Source: Reyranella sp. (GTDB lineage Bacteria > Pseudomonadota > Alphaproteobacteria > Reyranellales > Reyranellaceae). From it: DNA of 64,000 bases. The translations under genes and the position numbers were made by a program. The notes under the pieces were generated by a model. The model was not told the origin of the DNA. It searched no databases and was given only the letters and a program-made list of their open reading frames with translations. The stretch lies in NCBI RefSeq assembly GCF_030651995.1, contig NZ_JAUSBN010000067.1:82145-146144 (forward strand). Reading direction: 5' to 3'. Below are positions 1 through 7,969 of this stretch, piece by piece. The stretch's first letter is position 1. The number at the start of each line of letters is the position of its first letter.

Positions 1-315
1 ATCATGGTCATGTATGCCGGCCGCGCGGTGGAAACCGCGGCGACCCGCGAGATCTTCCGCTCGCCGCGCATGCCCTATACCGAGGCGCTCCTGCGCTCGC
101 TGCCGCGGCTCTCCGATGCCACCCACACGCGGCTCAGCGCCATTCCCGGCCGGCCGCCCGACCTGGCGCGGCGCAGCGGCGGCTGCTCATTCGCTCCCCG
201 CTGCACCTATCGTACGGACCACTGCGACGCCGAGCAGCCGCCGCTGACGATGGTCGGCGGACGCGGCTATGCCTGTTTCCATCCGAGGGGCGTGGAGCCG
301 GGAGGGGCCGCATGA
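1..315 (+). CDS. dppD: Peptide ABC transporter ATP-binding protein, DppD-type (C-terminal end only)
   Basis: Only the last 104 residues lie in the window; the gene begins upstream and is open from base 1. The piece matches the tail of DppD/OppD ATPases: a MYAGR strand after the ATPase core, a PYTEALL segment, then the cysteine-bearing oligopeptide domain (CSFAPRCTYRTDHC) typical of these subunits. The family energises import of dipeptides or oligopeptides across the inner membrane with two permeases and a periplasmic binding protein, presumably encoded to the left. Its stop overlaps the ATG of the next gene by four bases, so the two ATPases are probably translationally coupled. The transported substrate cannot be told from this fragment. 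Confidence 0.9.
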   Translation: MMVMYAGRAVETAATREIFRSPRMPYTEALLRSLPRLSDATHTRLSAIPGRPPDLARRSGGCSFAPRCTYRTDHCDAEQPPLTMVGGRGYACFHPRGVEPGGAA

Positions 316-1271
316 GCGATCTCCTCGCCATACGGAACCTCGTGGTCGAATACCCGGTTGGGGGCGGCCGCCACGTTCATGCGGTGAGTGACGTCACGCT
401 GTCGGTGAAGCAGGGCGAGACCCTGGGACTGGTCGGCGAGTCGGGCTCGGGCAAGTCCTCGCTGGCGCGCGCGCTGCTGCAATTGCCGCCGCCCAAGGCC
501 GGCGCCGTCGTGTTCGACGGCCAGGATCTCACGCAGATGCGCGGCCAGGCGCTGCGAGCCATGCGGCCGCGCCTGCAGATGATCTTCCAGGACCCGATCG
601 CCTCGCTCAATCCGCGCCGCAAGGTCGCCGAGATCATCGCCGAGCCGCTGATCGTGTCGGGCGTGTCCGATGCCGCCGAGCGCACCCGTCGCGTCCGCGC
701 CGTGATGGAAGCGGTCGGCCTCGATCCCGACCTCGTCTGGAACAGGAGGCCGCACGAATTCTCCGGCGGCCAGTGCCAGCGCATCGCCATCGCGCGCGCC
801 CTCGTGCTCGAGCCCAGCCTGATCGTGTGCGACGAGCCGGTCTCGGCGCTCGACGTCTCGATCCGCGCCCAGATCGTCAATCTGCTCGAGGACATGAAGG
901 CGCGTTTCGGGCTCACGCTCCTGTTCATCGCGCACGATCTCGCGGTGGTGAAGTCGGTGTCGGACCGGGTCGCCGTCATGTATCTCGGCAGGCTCTGCGA
1001 GGTGGCCGATTCGGACTCGCTGTTCGCGACGCCGGCGCATCCCTACACGGCGGCGTTGATGGCCGCGATTCCGGTGCCCGATCCGGACGTGCCGCTGGGA
1101 GACACGAAACTGAAGCCCGGTGACCCGCCGTCGCCGCTCGACCCGCCCTCGGGTTGCCGTTTCCGCACGCGCTGCCCGCATGCGCAGCCGCGCTGCACGG
1201 ACGAGGTGCCGCCGCTCCGCCAGATCGCGCCCGGCCGCGAGGTCGCCTGTCATTTCCCGCTGACGGCGTGA
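312..1271 (+). CDS. dppF: Peptide ABC transporter ATP-binding protein, DppF-type
   Basis: A 319-residue ATPase, normal length for DppF/OppF. Visible are a Walker A motif GESGSGKSS at residues 42-50, a Q-loop (IFQDP) near 91, an ABC signature SGGQCQR at 151-157 (Cys where Gln is usual), Walker B LIVCDEP at about 170, the switch histidine in IAHDL, and the C-terminal cysteine-rich oligopeptide domain (CRFRTRCPHAQPRC). It should pair with the preceding DppD to power peptide uptake at the cytoplasmic face. The ATG overlaps the upstream stop (ATGA). It is the last gene of the transporter operon; a hairpin and then a tRNA-Pro 3' fragment follow. The family call is firm; substrate specificity is not. 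Confidence 0.93.
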   Translation: MSDLLAIRNLVVEYPVGGGRHVHAVSDVTLSVKQGETLGLVGESGSGKSSLARALLQLPPPKAGAVVFDGQDLTQMRGQALRAMRPRLQMIFQDPIASLNPRRKVAEIIAEPLIVSGVSDAAERTRRVRAVMEAVGLDPDLVWNRRPHEFSGGQCQRIAIARALVLEPSLIVCDEPVSALDVSIRAQIVNLLEDMKARFGLTLLFIAHDLAVVKSVSDRVAVMYLGRLCEVADSDSLFATPAHPYTAALMAAIPVPDPDVPLGDTKLKPGDPPSPLDPPSGCRFRTRCPHAQPRCTDEVPPLRQIAPGREVACHFPLTA

Positions 1272-1302
1272 AAACGAAAACGGCGCGCATTGCTGCGCGC
1301 CG
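1271..1302 (-). terminator. Intrinsic terminator reading leftwards from the tRNA-Pro 3' remnant
   Basis: A 9-bp GC-rich perfect stem with a TTGC loop spans 1281-1302. Read on the minus strand it is followed by a T-rich stretch (GTTTTCGTTTTC). It has the same layout as the terminator after the intact tRNA-Pro at 4611-4640: each hairpin is followed on the minus strand by the same T-rich tail. It probably terminated the original tRNA-Pro transcript before the exporter cassette separated the two. Confidence 0.6.
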
Positions 1303-1311
1303 CTCGTCTCA

Positions 1312-1342
1312 CCGATTGGTCGGAGCGAGAGGATTCGAACCT
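1312..1342. repeat. 31-bp direct repeat, tRNA-Pro 3' end fragment (att-like, left copy)
   Basis: These 31 bases are identical to 4677-4707, which includes the CCA end, the acceptor 3' strand and the 3' half of the T-arm of tRNA-Pro(CGG). To the right of this copy the match to the tRNA stops, so it is only a 3' fragment and cannot fold into a tRNA. A 3'-end duplication bounding foreign DNA is the classic footprint of integration into a tRNA gene. Here the bounded segment carries a three-gene ABC exporter and no integrase. Confidence 0.8.
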
Positions 1343-1505
1343 GCAGCTCCTGCCGGCTGGCTCTCGGCCGTTGCAGTTTCCTGGCTTCAACGGAACTGCT
1401 GTGTCGCAATTCCGCCGAATAACGTTTCGCGAAGTGATCCAAACTGGTCAACCGCGTCTATTACTGCAGAGACCGCTGAAAGTCTCAAACAGTGCAAAGC
1501 CAAGT

Positions 1506-2648
1506 ATGCTGCGGATTGCCCTAAAGATGCTGTTCGGAGACCCGATGAAGCTTATCGGTCTGGTCTTTGGAATTTCCTTTTCGACCCTGCTGATGTCGCA
1601 GCAGGGAGGCTTTTTCATTGGACTGATTTCGCGTGCTGCCAATGTCATATCGGATGCTCGCGAAGCGACGATTTGGGTCATGGATCCCCAAACCGAAACC
1701 GTCGAAGGCCCGACCAACATGCGCGCGACGGAACTCCTTCGGGTGCGCGGTGTAGAGGGGGTTCTGTGGGCCGTACCATTGGTGAGGGCCTCGGGCGCGA
1801 TACGGACCGCAGAGGGACGGTCGACCACTGCGTCGTTTATCGGCGTCGACGATGCGAGCCTGGTCGGCATGACAGGCCGTTTCATCGCCGGTGCACCGGA
1901 GGACCTGCGTAGCCCAGACGCGATCGCTATCGACCAGCTTGGCTTTGCGCGCTTGTGGCCAGGAGAACCGCTTGCAACCGGCAAGGTGCTCGAGGTTAAC
2001 GATCGCCGCGCCGTGATCGCCGCGATCACCGACGCCGCCCCCGGATTCGCGGCGCCGGTCGTCGTATACACCCGCCTGTCCCAAGCCCTGGTCTACGTTC
2101 CGGGTGGCCGCAATACATTGTCCTTCGTGTTGGTTCGCAACGTGCCGGAAAGCGATGCCGCAACGGTGGCCCGGCGGATCTCCGAGACCACCGGATTGCG
2201 CGCCCTGACTTCGCAGGCGTTTGAGCGAGCTACTATCGACTACGTGCTCGCCAATACCGGAATCGCCTTCTCCTTCGGCGTGGTCATCGCTCTCGGTGCC
2301 GTCGTCGGCATCCTGGTGTGCGGGCTTACCTTCACGCTTTTCGTCAACGACAACATTCGGCAGTTTGCCGTGCTGAAGGCGATCGGCGTTTCGAATGGCA
2401 GGATTCTGGGTATGGTTGCGAGCCAGGCCATCGTGGTGGCCTTCATCGGCTATTCGATCGGCATCTGGCTGTCTTCGGCTTTTTTCGATGGGGTCAACCA
2501 ACCGCTGTCCGACCTCAAGGGGTTTTGGCTGCCTTGGCAGGTCGCGGCGCTGTCCGCCGCCGCGGTACTGGCGATCGTCCTCCTCGCCACCGTGGTGAGT
2601 CTGCGGCGTGTTTTCGCGCTCGATCCCGCCATCACCTTCCGGGGCTGA
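1506..2648 (+). CDS. DevC-like ABC exporter permease (FtsX/MacB superfamily)
   Basis: A 380-residue inner-membrane permease with the MacB/FtsX plan: one N-terminal membrane helix (about 16-38), a large extracytoplasmic domain (about 40-250), then three helices near 262-290, 305-330 and 345-368. The N-terminal pattern and its two neighbours (ATPase, HlyD-type adaptor) match DevC of DevBCA exporters, which with TolC-like channels move glycolipids, peptides or drugs out of the cell. The frame is open from 1290, but the extra N-terminus would be translated from the tRNA remnant and low-GC DNA, so ATG 1506 is preferred. The next gene starts four bases after the stop. The substrate is unknown. The first 200 bases of the cassette are visibly poorer in G+C than the surroundings, which suits acquisition. 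Confidence 0.8.
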   Translation: MLRIALKMLFGDPMKLIGLVFGISFSTLLMSQQGGFFIGLISRAANVISDAREATIWVMDPQTETVEGPTNMRATELLRVRGVEGVLWAVPLVRASGAIRTAEGRSTTASFIGVDDASLVGMTGRFIAGAPEDLRSPDAIAIDQLGFARLWPGEPLATGKVLEVNDRRAVIAAITDAAPGFAAPVVVYTRLSQALVYVPGGRNTLSFVLVRNVPESDAATVARRISETTGLRALTSQAFERATIDYVLANTGIAFSFGVVIALGAVVGILVCGLTFTLFVNDNIRQFAVLKAIGVSNGRILGMVASQAIVVAFIGYSIGIWLSSAFFDGVNQPLSDLKGFWLPWQVAALSAAAVLAIVLLATVVSLRRVFALDPAITFRG

Positions 2649-2652
2649 GATC

Positions 2653-3354
2653 TTGAGTGCGGTGGTCGCCCGGGGAATTTGCAAGCGCTTCGGCCGGGGA
2701 GCGACGAGCGAAATCGTGCTCAACCGTACGGACTTCGATGCCCGTGCAGGAGAGATGACGTTCCTCGTCGGGCCTTCGGGGTGCGGCAAGACCACGTTGA
2801 TCTCCATCCTGTCCGCGATGCTGCGTGCCGACGAGGGAGACGCGACCGTTTTCGGCGCGGACCTCAAGACTCTCAGCGGCCGGGCGCTCAGCCGGTTCCG
2901 CGGCGAGACCGTGGGTTTCGTCTTCCAGCAGTTCAATTTGCTGCCTGCGCTCGACGCTGCCGAGAACGCGGCGGTCCCCCTGATCGTGCATGGCATGGCC
3001 ACGGGCCGTGCCCGCCGCCGGGCGAGCGAACTGCTCGATCGGCTGGGGCTCGCCGAGAGCCTGAAGAAGTTTCCCCACGAGCTTTCGGGCGGCCAGCAGC
3101 AGCGGGTGGCGATCGCGCGCGCGCTGGTCCACGATCCGAAGCTCATCGTCTGCGACGAGCCGACCGCCTCGCTCGACGGCGCCTCGGGACATGCCGTGAT
3201 GAACATCCTGCGCACCCTGGCCGTGCGGCCCGATCGTGCGGCGATCATCGTCACCCACGACGACCGGATTTTCCAGTTTGCGGACCGGATTGCCTTCATG
3301 GCCGATGGTAGGGTTGTCCGGACCGAGAAGCGCCCCTTCGAAGAGATGCATTGA
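2653..3354 (+). CDS. DevA-like ABC exporter ATPase (LolD/MacB type)
   Basis: About 233 residues, the size of stand-alone LolD/DevA ATPases. Walker A is GPSGCGKTT, the Q-loop lies in FVFQQFNLLP, the signature is LSGGQQQR and Walker B is LIVCDEPTASLD, followed by a switch histidine (VTHDD). It would hydrolyse ATP to drive the mechanotransmission cycle of the FtsX-like permease before it. The frame is open back to 2608 inside the upstream gene; a TTG at 2653, just past that gene's stop and after a GGGG tract, gives the usual DevA N-terminus and is preferred, although another nearby start is possible. Its stop overlaps the next ATG (TGATG). Confidence 0.85.
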   Translation: MSAVVARGICKRFGRGATSEIVLNRTDFDARAGEMTFLVGPSGCGKTTLISILSAMLRADEGDATVFGADLKTLSGRALSRFRGETVGFVFQQFNLLPALDAAENAAVPLIVHGMATGRARRRASELLDRLGLAESLKKFPHELSGGQQQRVAIARALVHDPKLIVCDEPTASLDGASGHAVMNILRTLAVRPDRAAIIVTHDDRIFQFADRIAFMADGRVVRTEKRPFEEMH

Positions 3355-4520
3355 TGGCCGCCCGCTCCCGTCTCCTCATGTACGGCCTGCCGGCGCTTGC
3401 CGGTGTCGCCCTCGTCGCCGCGCTGGCATCGATCGTGAACTCCAATACCCCGGCCGCGACAGTCGCGCCCCGCAGCATGCCGCCGACGGCGCGGGCGGAG
3501 GGACCTTCCACCGCAGCCTCGCCTTCACTGCCATCGACCGCCACCGCGCCGGCGGTCATTGGCGCGCTCGGCACGGTCGAACCCGCCAACCGTGAAGTCT
3601 CGGTGGCGACCCGGTTTCCCGGCGTGGTCACGGAAGTGCAGGTGATCGACGGCAGCAAGGTGAAGGCGGGAGATGTGCTCTTTGTCATCGATTCCGCGCT
3701 GCCGGCCGTCACCGTGGTCCAGCGCCAACGCGATCTCAGCGTCGCCGAAGCGCGCCTCGCCCAGACCCGGCAGCGGGCGGCCGTACTCGCCGCGGACGTC
3801 GCGGTCGCACGTGGCATCGCGGTCTCGGCGGAGGCCGATTTGGACGAAGCCAACGATCTCGTCCGGATCGCCGATCGGCTGCAGAGCGGGTCGTCGATCA
3901 CCGAACGCGAGATGGTACGTCGGCGGAACCTGCTGCGTGTTGCCGAGGGGCGCGTCGCCGAGGTCAAGGCCCGGCTGACACGCGCCGAGGCCGAGTTCGC
4001 GCTTGTAGATCCCCAGAACAGCGGCCCGACCCTTCTTATCGAGGAGGCGGCCGTCGCTCAGGCGAAAGCGGCACTGGTTTTTGCCGAAGCCGAACTCGAT
4101 CAACGCACCGTAAGGGCGCCGTCGGACGGAACGGTCCTTGCGGTAAACATCCGCCCGGGCGAATTCGCGGCCATCGGCGGATCGCCACCGCCAATTCTGC
4201 TGGGCCGGCTCGATCCTCTCCACGTGCGGGTCGATATCGACGAAGCCGATGTCCCGCGATTTGCGTCGGGCGCCGAAGCCGTCGGTCTGCCCCGCGGCGC
4301 GCCGGAGCGACGGATCGCCTTGCGCTATGTGCGCGCCGAGCCTTTGGTGAAGCCCAAACGAACCCTCTCAGGATTGAGTAGTGACCGCGTCGATACGCGG
4401 GTGCTGCAGGTCGTCTATTCCGTCAATCCGCCCGTCGATGGCCTGCGCCCGGGTCAGGTGATCGACGTTTTCATCGAGGTCGCGTCCGGGCACGCACCGG
4501 TCGCCCCGGTACGACGCTAA
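3354..4520 (+). CDS. DevB/HlyD-family membrane fusion protein of ABC exporter
   Basis: A 388-residue periplasmic adaptor. A single membrane anchor lies near residues 8-28, followed by an Ala/Pro/Thr-rich linker, a lipoyl half (LGTVEPANREVSVATRFPG region), a long alpha-helical coiled coil rich in Ala, Arg and Glu (about 120-225), the second lipoyl half (APSDGTVLAVNIRPGE) and a beta-barrel. The family bridges inner-membrane exporters to an outer-membrane TolC channel; none is encoded here, so a chromosomal TolC would have to serve. The ATG overlaps the stop of the ATPase gene. The run of three genes ends about 160 bases before tRNA-Pro. No gene was recognised in 4521-4610. Confidence 0.85.
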   Translation: MAARSRLLMYGLPALAGVALVAALASIVNSNTPAATVAPRSMPPTARAEGPSTAASPSLPSTATAPAVIGALGTVEPANREVSVATRFPGVVTEVQVIDGSKVKAGDVLFVIDSALPAVTVVQRQRDLSVAEARLAQTRQRAAVLAADVAVARGIAVSAEADLDEANDLVRIADRLQSGSSITEREMVRRRNLLRVAEGRVAEVKARLTRAEAEFALVDPQNSGPTLLIEEAAVAQAKAALVFAEAELDQRTVRAPSDGTVLAVNIRPGEFAAIGGSPPPILLGRLDPLHVRVDIDEADVPRFASGAEAVGLPRGAPERRIALRYVRAEPLVKPKRTLSGLSSDRVDTRVLQVVYSVNPPVDGLRPGQVIDVFIEVASGHAPVAPVRR

Positions 4521-4610
4521 GGGCTTGTTGTAGAAACGTGGCGAAGATCGAGGGTCTGGGCGTCGTCGTCACCGATATCGCCATCCTGCCGAAGATGTAG
4601 CGGCACGCCG

Positions 4611-4640
4611 AAACGAAAACGGCGGACCCGAAGGTCCGCC
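4611..4640 (-). terminator. Intrinsic terminator of tRNA-Pro
   Basis: A perfect 8-bp stem (GGCGGACC / GGTCCGCC) around a four-base loop occupies 4621-4640. On the minus strand it is followed by GTTTTCGTTT. It sits just downstream of the tRNA-Pro 3' end and so terminates that transcript. The same T-rich tail recurs at the left end of the cassette (1271-1302). Confidence 0.65.
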
Positions 4641-4676
4641 GTTCTCTCGTAACCGATGCCCTTGGCATCGGCCTCG

Positions 4677-4707
4677 CCGATTGGTCGGAGCGAGAGGATT
4701 CGAACCT
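4677..4707. repeat. 31-bp direct repeat overlapping tRNA-Pro 3' end (att-like, right copy)
   Basis: Perfect copy of 1312-1342 in the same orientation, here as part of the intact tRNA-Pro gene (bases 4682-4707 are tRNA, 4677-4681 flank). In tRNA-targeted integration the element brings a copy of the 3' end that rebuilds the gene at one junction and leaves a fragment at the other. This arrangement shows exactly that, with 3.3 kb in between. Confidence 0.8.
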
Positions 4708-4758
4708 CCGGCCCCTAGCTCCCGAAGCTAGTGCTCTACCAGGCTGAGCTACGCTCCG
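4682..4758 (-). tRNA. tRNA-Pro (anticodon CGG)
   Basis: A 77-base gene on the minus strand that folds into a standard cloverleaf: acceptor CGGAGCG/CGCTCCG, D-arm with GCCTGGTAGAGC, anticodon stem CTAGC/GCTAG with loop TTCGGGA (anticodon CGG, plus-strand bases 4722-4724), T-arm GGAGG-TTCGAAT-CCTCT, discriminator A and an encoded CCA. It decodes CCG, a common proline codon in this GC-rich genome. Its last 26 bases are duplicated at 1317-1342. A hairpin terminator follows at 4611-4640. Confidence 0.97.
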
Positions 4759-4876
4759 TCAGGATTTGCGGACTCCGGCCCGCGGCGAGGCCGGGGTTAT
4801 AGCCGCCACCCCGGTGGGTCGCAAGGGGCGAGCCTGCCCGCTATAGTCGCCGCCTGATTCGGGTCCAGGGGGATAG

Positions 4877-5701
4877 ATGGCGAAGGAAAAGCGGTTGAAA
4901 ATCGCACTGATCGGCTACGGCGCCATCAGCCAGATGCTGTTCGACGTGTTTCGCGAAAAGAAGCCGCCGATCGACATCGTGGGTGTTCTGGTGCGCCAGG
5001 GCAGGGTCGCAGCCACCCAGAAGAAGCTCGGCAAGAAGGTCGCGGTCGTCGATGACCTGAAAGCGCTGCTGAAGCTCAAGCCCGAAATCGTGGTCGAGGC
5101 CGCCAGCCAGCAGGCGGTGCGCGACTGGGGCGAGACCATCCTGAAGAAGGGCATCGACTTCATGGTGATCGCCACCGGCGCCTACGGCGACCCGGCGCTG
5201 TGGAAGAAGCACGTGAAGGCGGCGGAGAAGAGCGGGGCACGCCTGCGGCTGCCGGCGGGCGCCATCGCCGGCCTGGACGGGCTGCTCGCCATGCGGCTCG
5301 GCAAGCTGGAGCGGGTGAAATACATTTCGATCAAGCCGCCGCATGCCTGGACGGGCACGCCGGCCGAGACCGAGTTCGACCTGCCGTCGATCAAGGAACC
5401 GACCGTGATCTTCCGCGGCTCGCCCGCCGATGCGGGCCGGCTCTACCCGAAGAACGCCAATCTGGCGGTGACGGTGGCGCTGTGCGGCGCCGGTCTCGAC
5501 AAGACGGAGATCGAACTCGTGGCCGATCCGACCCTGCCGCCCGGCACCAATGCGAGCAAGCTGGAGGTCGTCTCCGATTCAGGCGAGCTGAAGCTCGAAC
5601 GGCTCGGCCGGGCGATGCCGGACAATCCCAAGACCGGCGTGCTCACCGCCCTCACCATGGCGGACGACCTGATGAAGATCGTCCGCCACAGCGACTGGTA
5701 G
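4877..5701 (+). CDS. nadX: L-aspartate dehydrogenase (NadX-type)
   Basis: A 274-residue NAD(P)-dependent enzyme, close to the usual 265 for the family. It has an N-terminal Rossmann motif (IGYGAIS, about 12-18), the family block EAASQQAV, the conserved LPAGAIAGLDGL stretch, and a C-terminal PGTNASKLEV plus NPKTG segment. The reaction is reversible oxidative deamination of L-aspartate to iminoaspartate, which can feed NAD synthesis through NadA or simply serve aspartate metabolism; no nadA or nadC is beside it. It appears monocistronic. A TATAGT -10-like box lies at 4842-4847, inside the ten-base string CGCTATAGTC that also forms the -10 region of the promoter at 38312-38339. Confidence 0.88.
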   Translation: MAKEKRLKIALIGYGAISQMLFDVFREKKPPIDIVGVLVRQGRVAATQKKLGKKVAVVDDLKALLKLKPEIVVEAASQQAVRDWGETILKKGIDFMVIATGAYGDPALWKKHVKAAEKSGARLRLPAGAIAGLDGLLAMRLGKLERVKYISIKPPHAWTGTPAETEFDLPSIKEPTVIFRGSPADAGRLYPKNANLAVTVALCGAGLDKTEIELVADPTLPPGTNASKLEVVSDSGELKLERLGRAMPDNPKTGVLTALTMADDLMKIVRHSDW

Positions 5702-5704
5702 GCG

Positions 5705-6301
5705 TCAGCGCGGGCCGGGGCCGCCCATACCCATGCCCATGCGCGCGTGCGCGTGGTGGGCGACGCCGTGCCGAGGACGGTCGAGAAGGGCCTTCTGCTC
5801 GGGCGTCAGGACGGCGACCAGGGTGGTGAGCGAGGGCTTGACCGCCTCGATCGTGGCGATGCGGGCCTTCATCGCGTCCTCTTCCATCGTGAGGCGCTCG
5901 AGGTAAGTCGGGCGCTCCTTCATCTCGGCCGGCAGGGTCTGGCAGCGGGCCATCGACTTGGTGCTGGCCTCGTCGGCTGCCTTCTCGAAGGCGGTCCAGG
6001 CGGTCATCTGGTCGGGCTTCAGTTCGAGCCGGGCCTTGAGGTAGGCGCGATCGCCGATGCGGCGGGCGGCCATGTCGAGGCACATCGACTTCGGTGAGAA
6101 GCTGCGCTCGACGCGTGCGGCCCCTCGCTCGCCGGGGGTGCGCTCGCCCCGCGCGGCTGGAGAGGGCGGGCTCGGCGGGGTGGCCTGCGCGAGCTCGACC
6201 ATGTCGTTCTCGAACAGGTCGAAGGCCGAGGCAGGGGCGGTGAACGCAAGGCCCGCCGCCAGGACGAGAGCGGTGGGCAGGAACAGGGAACGGATCGACA
6301 T
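5705..6301 (-). CDS. LTxxQ-motif periplasmic protein (Spy/CpxP-like)
   Basis: About 198 residues with a clear signal peptide (hydrophobic core LFLPTALVLAAGLAF, cleavage after PASA), a Pro/Ala-rich low-complexity stretch, then a helical domain with an LKPDQ and a canonical LTPEQ motif. The tail is His/Met/Gly-rich (HHAHARMGMGMGG) and might bind metal. Relatives such as Spy and CpxP are periplasmic chaperones or metal-stress sensors. The frame is open to an ATG at 6316, but the ATG at 6301 has a GCGAGG six bases upstream and begins closer to the signal peptide, so it is preferred. It converges on nadX with only three bases between stops. Precise role unknown. Confidence 0.75.
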   Translation of the reverse strand: MSIRSLFLPTALVLAAGLAFTAPASAFDLFENDMVELAQATPPSPPSPAARGERTPGERGAARVERSFSPKSMCLDMAARRIGDRAYLKARLELKPDQMTAWTAFEKAADEASTKSMARCQTLPAEMKERPTYLERLTMEEDAMKARIATIEAVKPSLTTLVAVLTPEQKALLDRPRHGVAHHAHARMGMGMGGPGPR

Positions 6302-6378
6302 CGGAAACCTCGCCATAGAAGGGGTGGTTCCCGAGGTACGGACCGAGGACGCCGAGCGTGCCCGGCCCGGAGGTTAAG

Positions 6379-7917
6379 TTATGTAAAGTTGAGTCGCTGC
6401 TCTGCCAGCCAGCGCGCGAATGCTTCGCGTTCTTCCGCCGTCATGTGCAGCCCTTCCTTGGTCCTGCGCCACAGCACGTCCTCGGCGTCGACGGCCCATT
6501 CGTCGCGCACCAGATGGCGCACCTCGACCTCATAGAGGGAGCCGCCGAAATGGCGGCCGAGATCGGCCACGGTCGTCACGTTCTCCAGCAGGTCGTCGAG
6601 ACCCGAGCCATGGCGCCGGGCGAGGATTCGCACCAACTCCTTCGGCAGGCCGGGCTTGGTGGCGACCGCGCCCTCCACGAACCTGTCGAACGCCTCTTCG
6701 AAGGTCGGCGCGTCGGCCATTTCGCCGTCGTAGACCGCGCGGCCGTCGGTCCAGGGACCGCCCATGCGCGGGAAATAGGGCTGCAGGTCGTTGAGCGCAT
6801 GTTCCGCCAGCCGGCGGTAGGTCGTGATCTTGCCCCCGAAGACAGAAAGGACTGGGGCCTTGCCCTGCGGGGAGCCGTCGACCTCGAGGTGGTAGTCTCG
6901 GGTCACCTTCGAGGGATTGTCGTCGCCGTCGTCGAACAGCGGGCGGACACCCGAATAGGTCCAGACCACGTCCTCGGGCCGAACGGGCCTGGCCATGTAC
7001 CGGCTGGCGAGGTCGCAGAGATAGGCGATTTCTTCCGGCGAGCAGACCGGATGCTCGCCTTCCTCGACCGCGATGTCGGTGGTGCCGATCAGCGAGAATT
7101 CGCGTTCGTAGGGGATGACGAACACGATCCGGTTGTCGCTGTTCTGCAGGATGAAGGCGTGGTCGCCGTCGTAGAGCTTCGGCACGACGATGTGGCTGCC
7201 CTTTACGAGGCGCACGCGCTTGGGCGTCTTGATCTCGGTCTGATCGTCGAGAAAGTGCTTCACCCAGGGGCCGGCGGCGTTCACGAGGGCGCGTGCCTTG
7301 AGGTGCACGGGCACGCCGCCGGGGCCTTCGAGCTCGATGTGCCAAAGCTTTCCGTCGTCGCTGCGGCGGGCCGACACGCAGCGATGCCGGGCATAGATCG
7401 CGGCTCCCATCTCGCGGGCCGACTTCAGGTTGGAGATCACCAGGCGCGCGTCGTCGACCCAGGCGTCGGAATAGACGAAGCCCTTCTGGAAGCCGGGCTT
7501 CAGGCCGGCCCCGAACTTCGACTTGGGCAGGTCGACCTGGATCGACTTGGGCAGGGTCATGTGCCAGTCGAGATGGTCGTAGAGCCAGAGGCCGAGCCGC
7601 AGCATCCAGCGTGGCCGCAGGTGCGGCTCGTAGGGCAACACGAAGCGCAGCGGCCAGGAGAGATGCGGCGCCTTGGCCAGCAGCACCTCGCGCTCCTGCA
7701 GCGCCTCGCGGACCAGGCGGAACTCGTAGGTTTCCAGGTAGCGCAGGCCGCCGTGGATGAGCTTGGTCGACTTCGAGGAGGTCGCGCTGGCGAAATCGTT
7801 CATTTCGCAGAGACCGACGGTGAGCGCCCGCCCCGCCGCGTCGCAGGCGATGCCCGCCCCATTGATGCCGCCCCCGACCACGAACAGGTCGAGCGGCCGA
7901 TCCTCCGTCACACTCAT
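6379..7917 (-). CDS. glpD: Aerobic glycerol-3-phosphate dehydrogenase
   Basis: 512 residues, normal for GlpD. The N-terminus carries the FAD dinucleotide-binding motif (VVGGGINGAGIACDAAGR) and then the GlpD hallmark KSTKLIHGGLRYLE; VNAAGPW and SGVRPLFDDG blocks follow, and the C-terminal domain is the usual helical one. The enzyme oxidises sn-glycerol-3-phosphate to dihydroxyacetone phosphate at the cytoplasmic membrane and passes electrons to quinone. No glpK, glpF or glpR is adjacent, so this is a stand-alone copy. The next gene on the plus strand starts 52 bases away, a compact divergent promoter region. Confidence 0.95.
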   Translation of the reverse strand: MSVTEDRPLDLFVVGGGINGAGIACDAAGRALTVGLCEMNDFASATSSKSTKLIHGGLRYLETYEFRLVREALQEREVLLAKAPHLSWPLRFVLPYEPHLRPRWMLRLGLWLYDHLDWHMTLPKSIQVDLPKSKFGAGLKPGFQKGFVYSDAWVDDARLVISNLKSAREMGAAIYARHRCVSARRSDDGKLWHIELEGPGGVPVHLKARALVNAAGPWVKHFLDDQTEIKTPKRVRLVKGSHIVVPKLYDGDHAFILQNSDNRIVFVIPYEREFSLIGTTDIAVEEGEHPVCSPEEIAYLCDLASRYMARPVRPEDVVWTYSGVRPLFDDGDDNPSKVTRDYHLEVDGSPQGKAPVLSVFGGKITTYRRLAEHALNDLQPYFPRMGGPWTDGRAVYDGEMADAPTFEEAFDRFVEGAVATKPGLPKELVRILARRHGSGLDDLLENVTTVADLGRHFGGSLYEVEVRHLVRDEWAVDAEDVLWRRTKEGLHMTAEEREAFARWLAEQRLNFT

Positions 7918-7969
7918 CGCCTACCTATAGCCCGCTTGACCGGCTTCTGCAGGAACCGCACAAGGCCGC

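Noticed and set aside
1312..1390. Second functional tRNA at the left repeat
   Set aside because: Only the 3' part matches tRNA-Pro; the 5' half, anticodon arm and D-arm are missing and a cloverleaf cannot form.
1290..1505. N-terminal extension of the DevC-like permease
   Set aside because: The frame is open but would be translated from the tRNA-Pro remnant and low-GC leader, does not look like a membrane permease, and ATG 1506 gives the family start.
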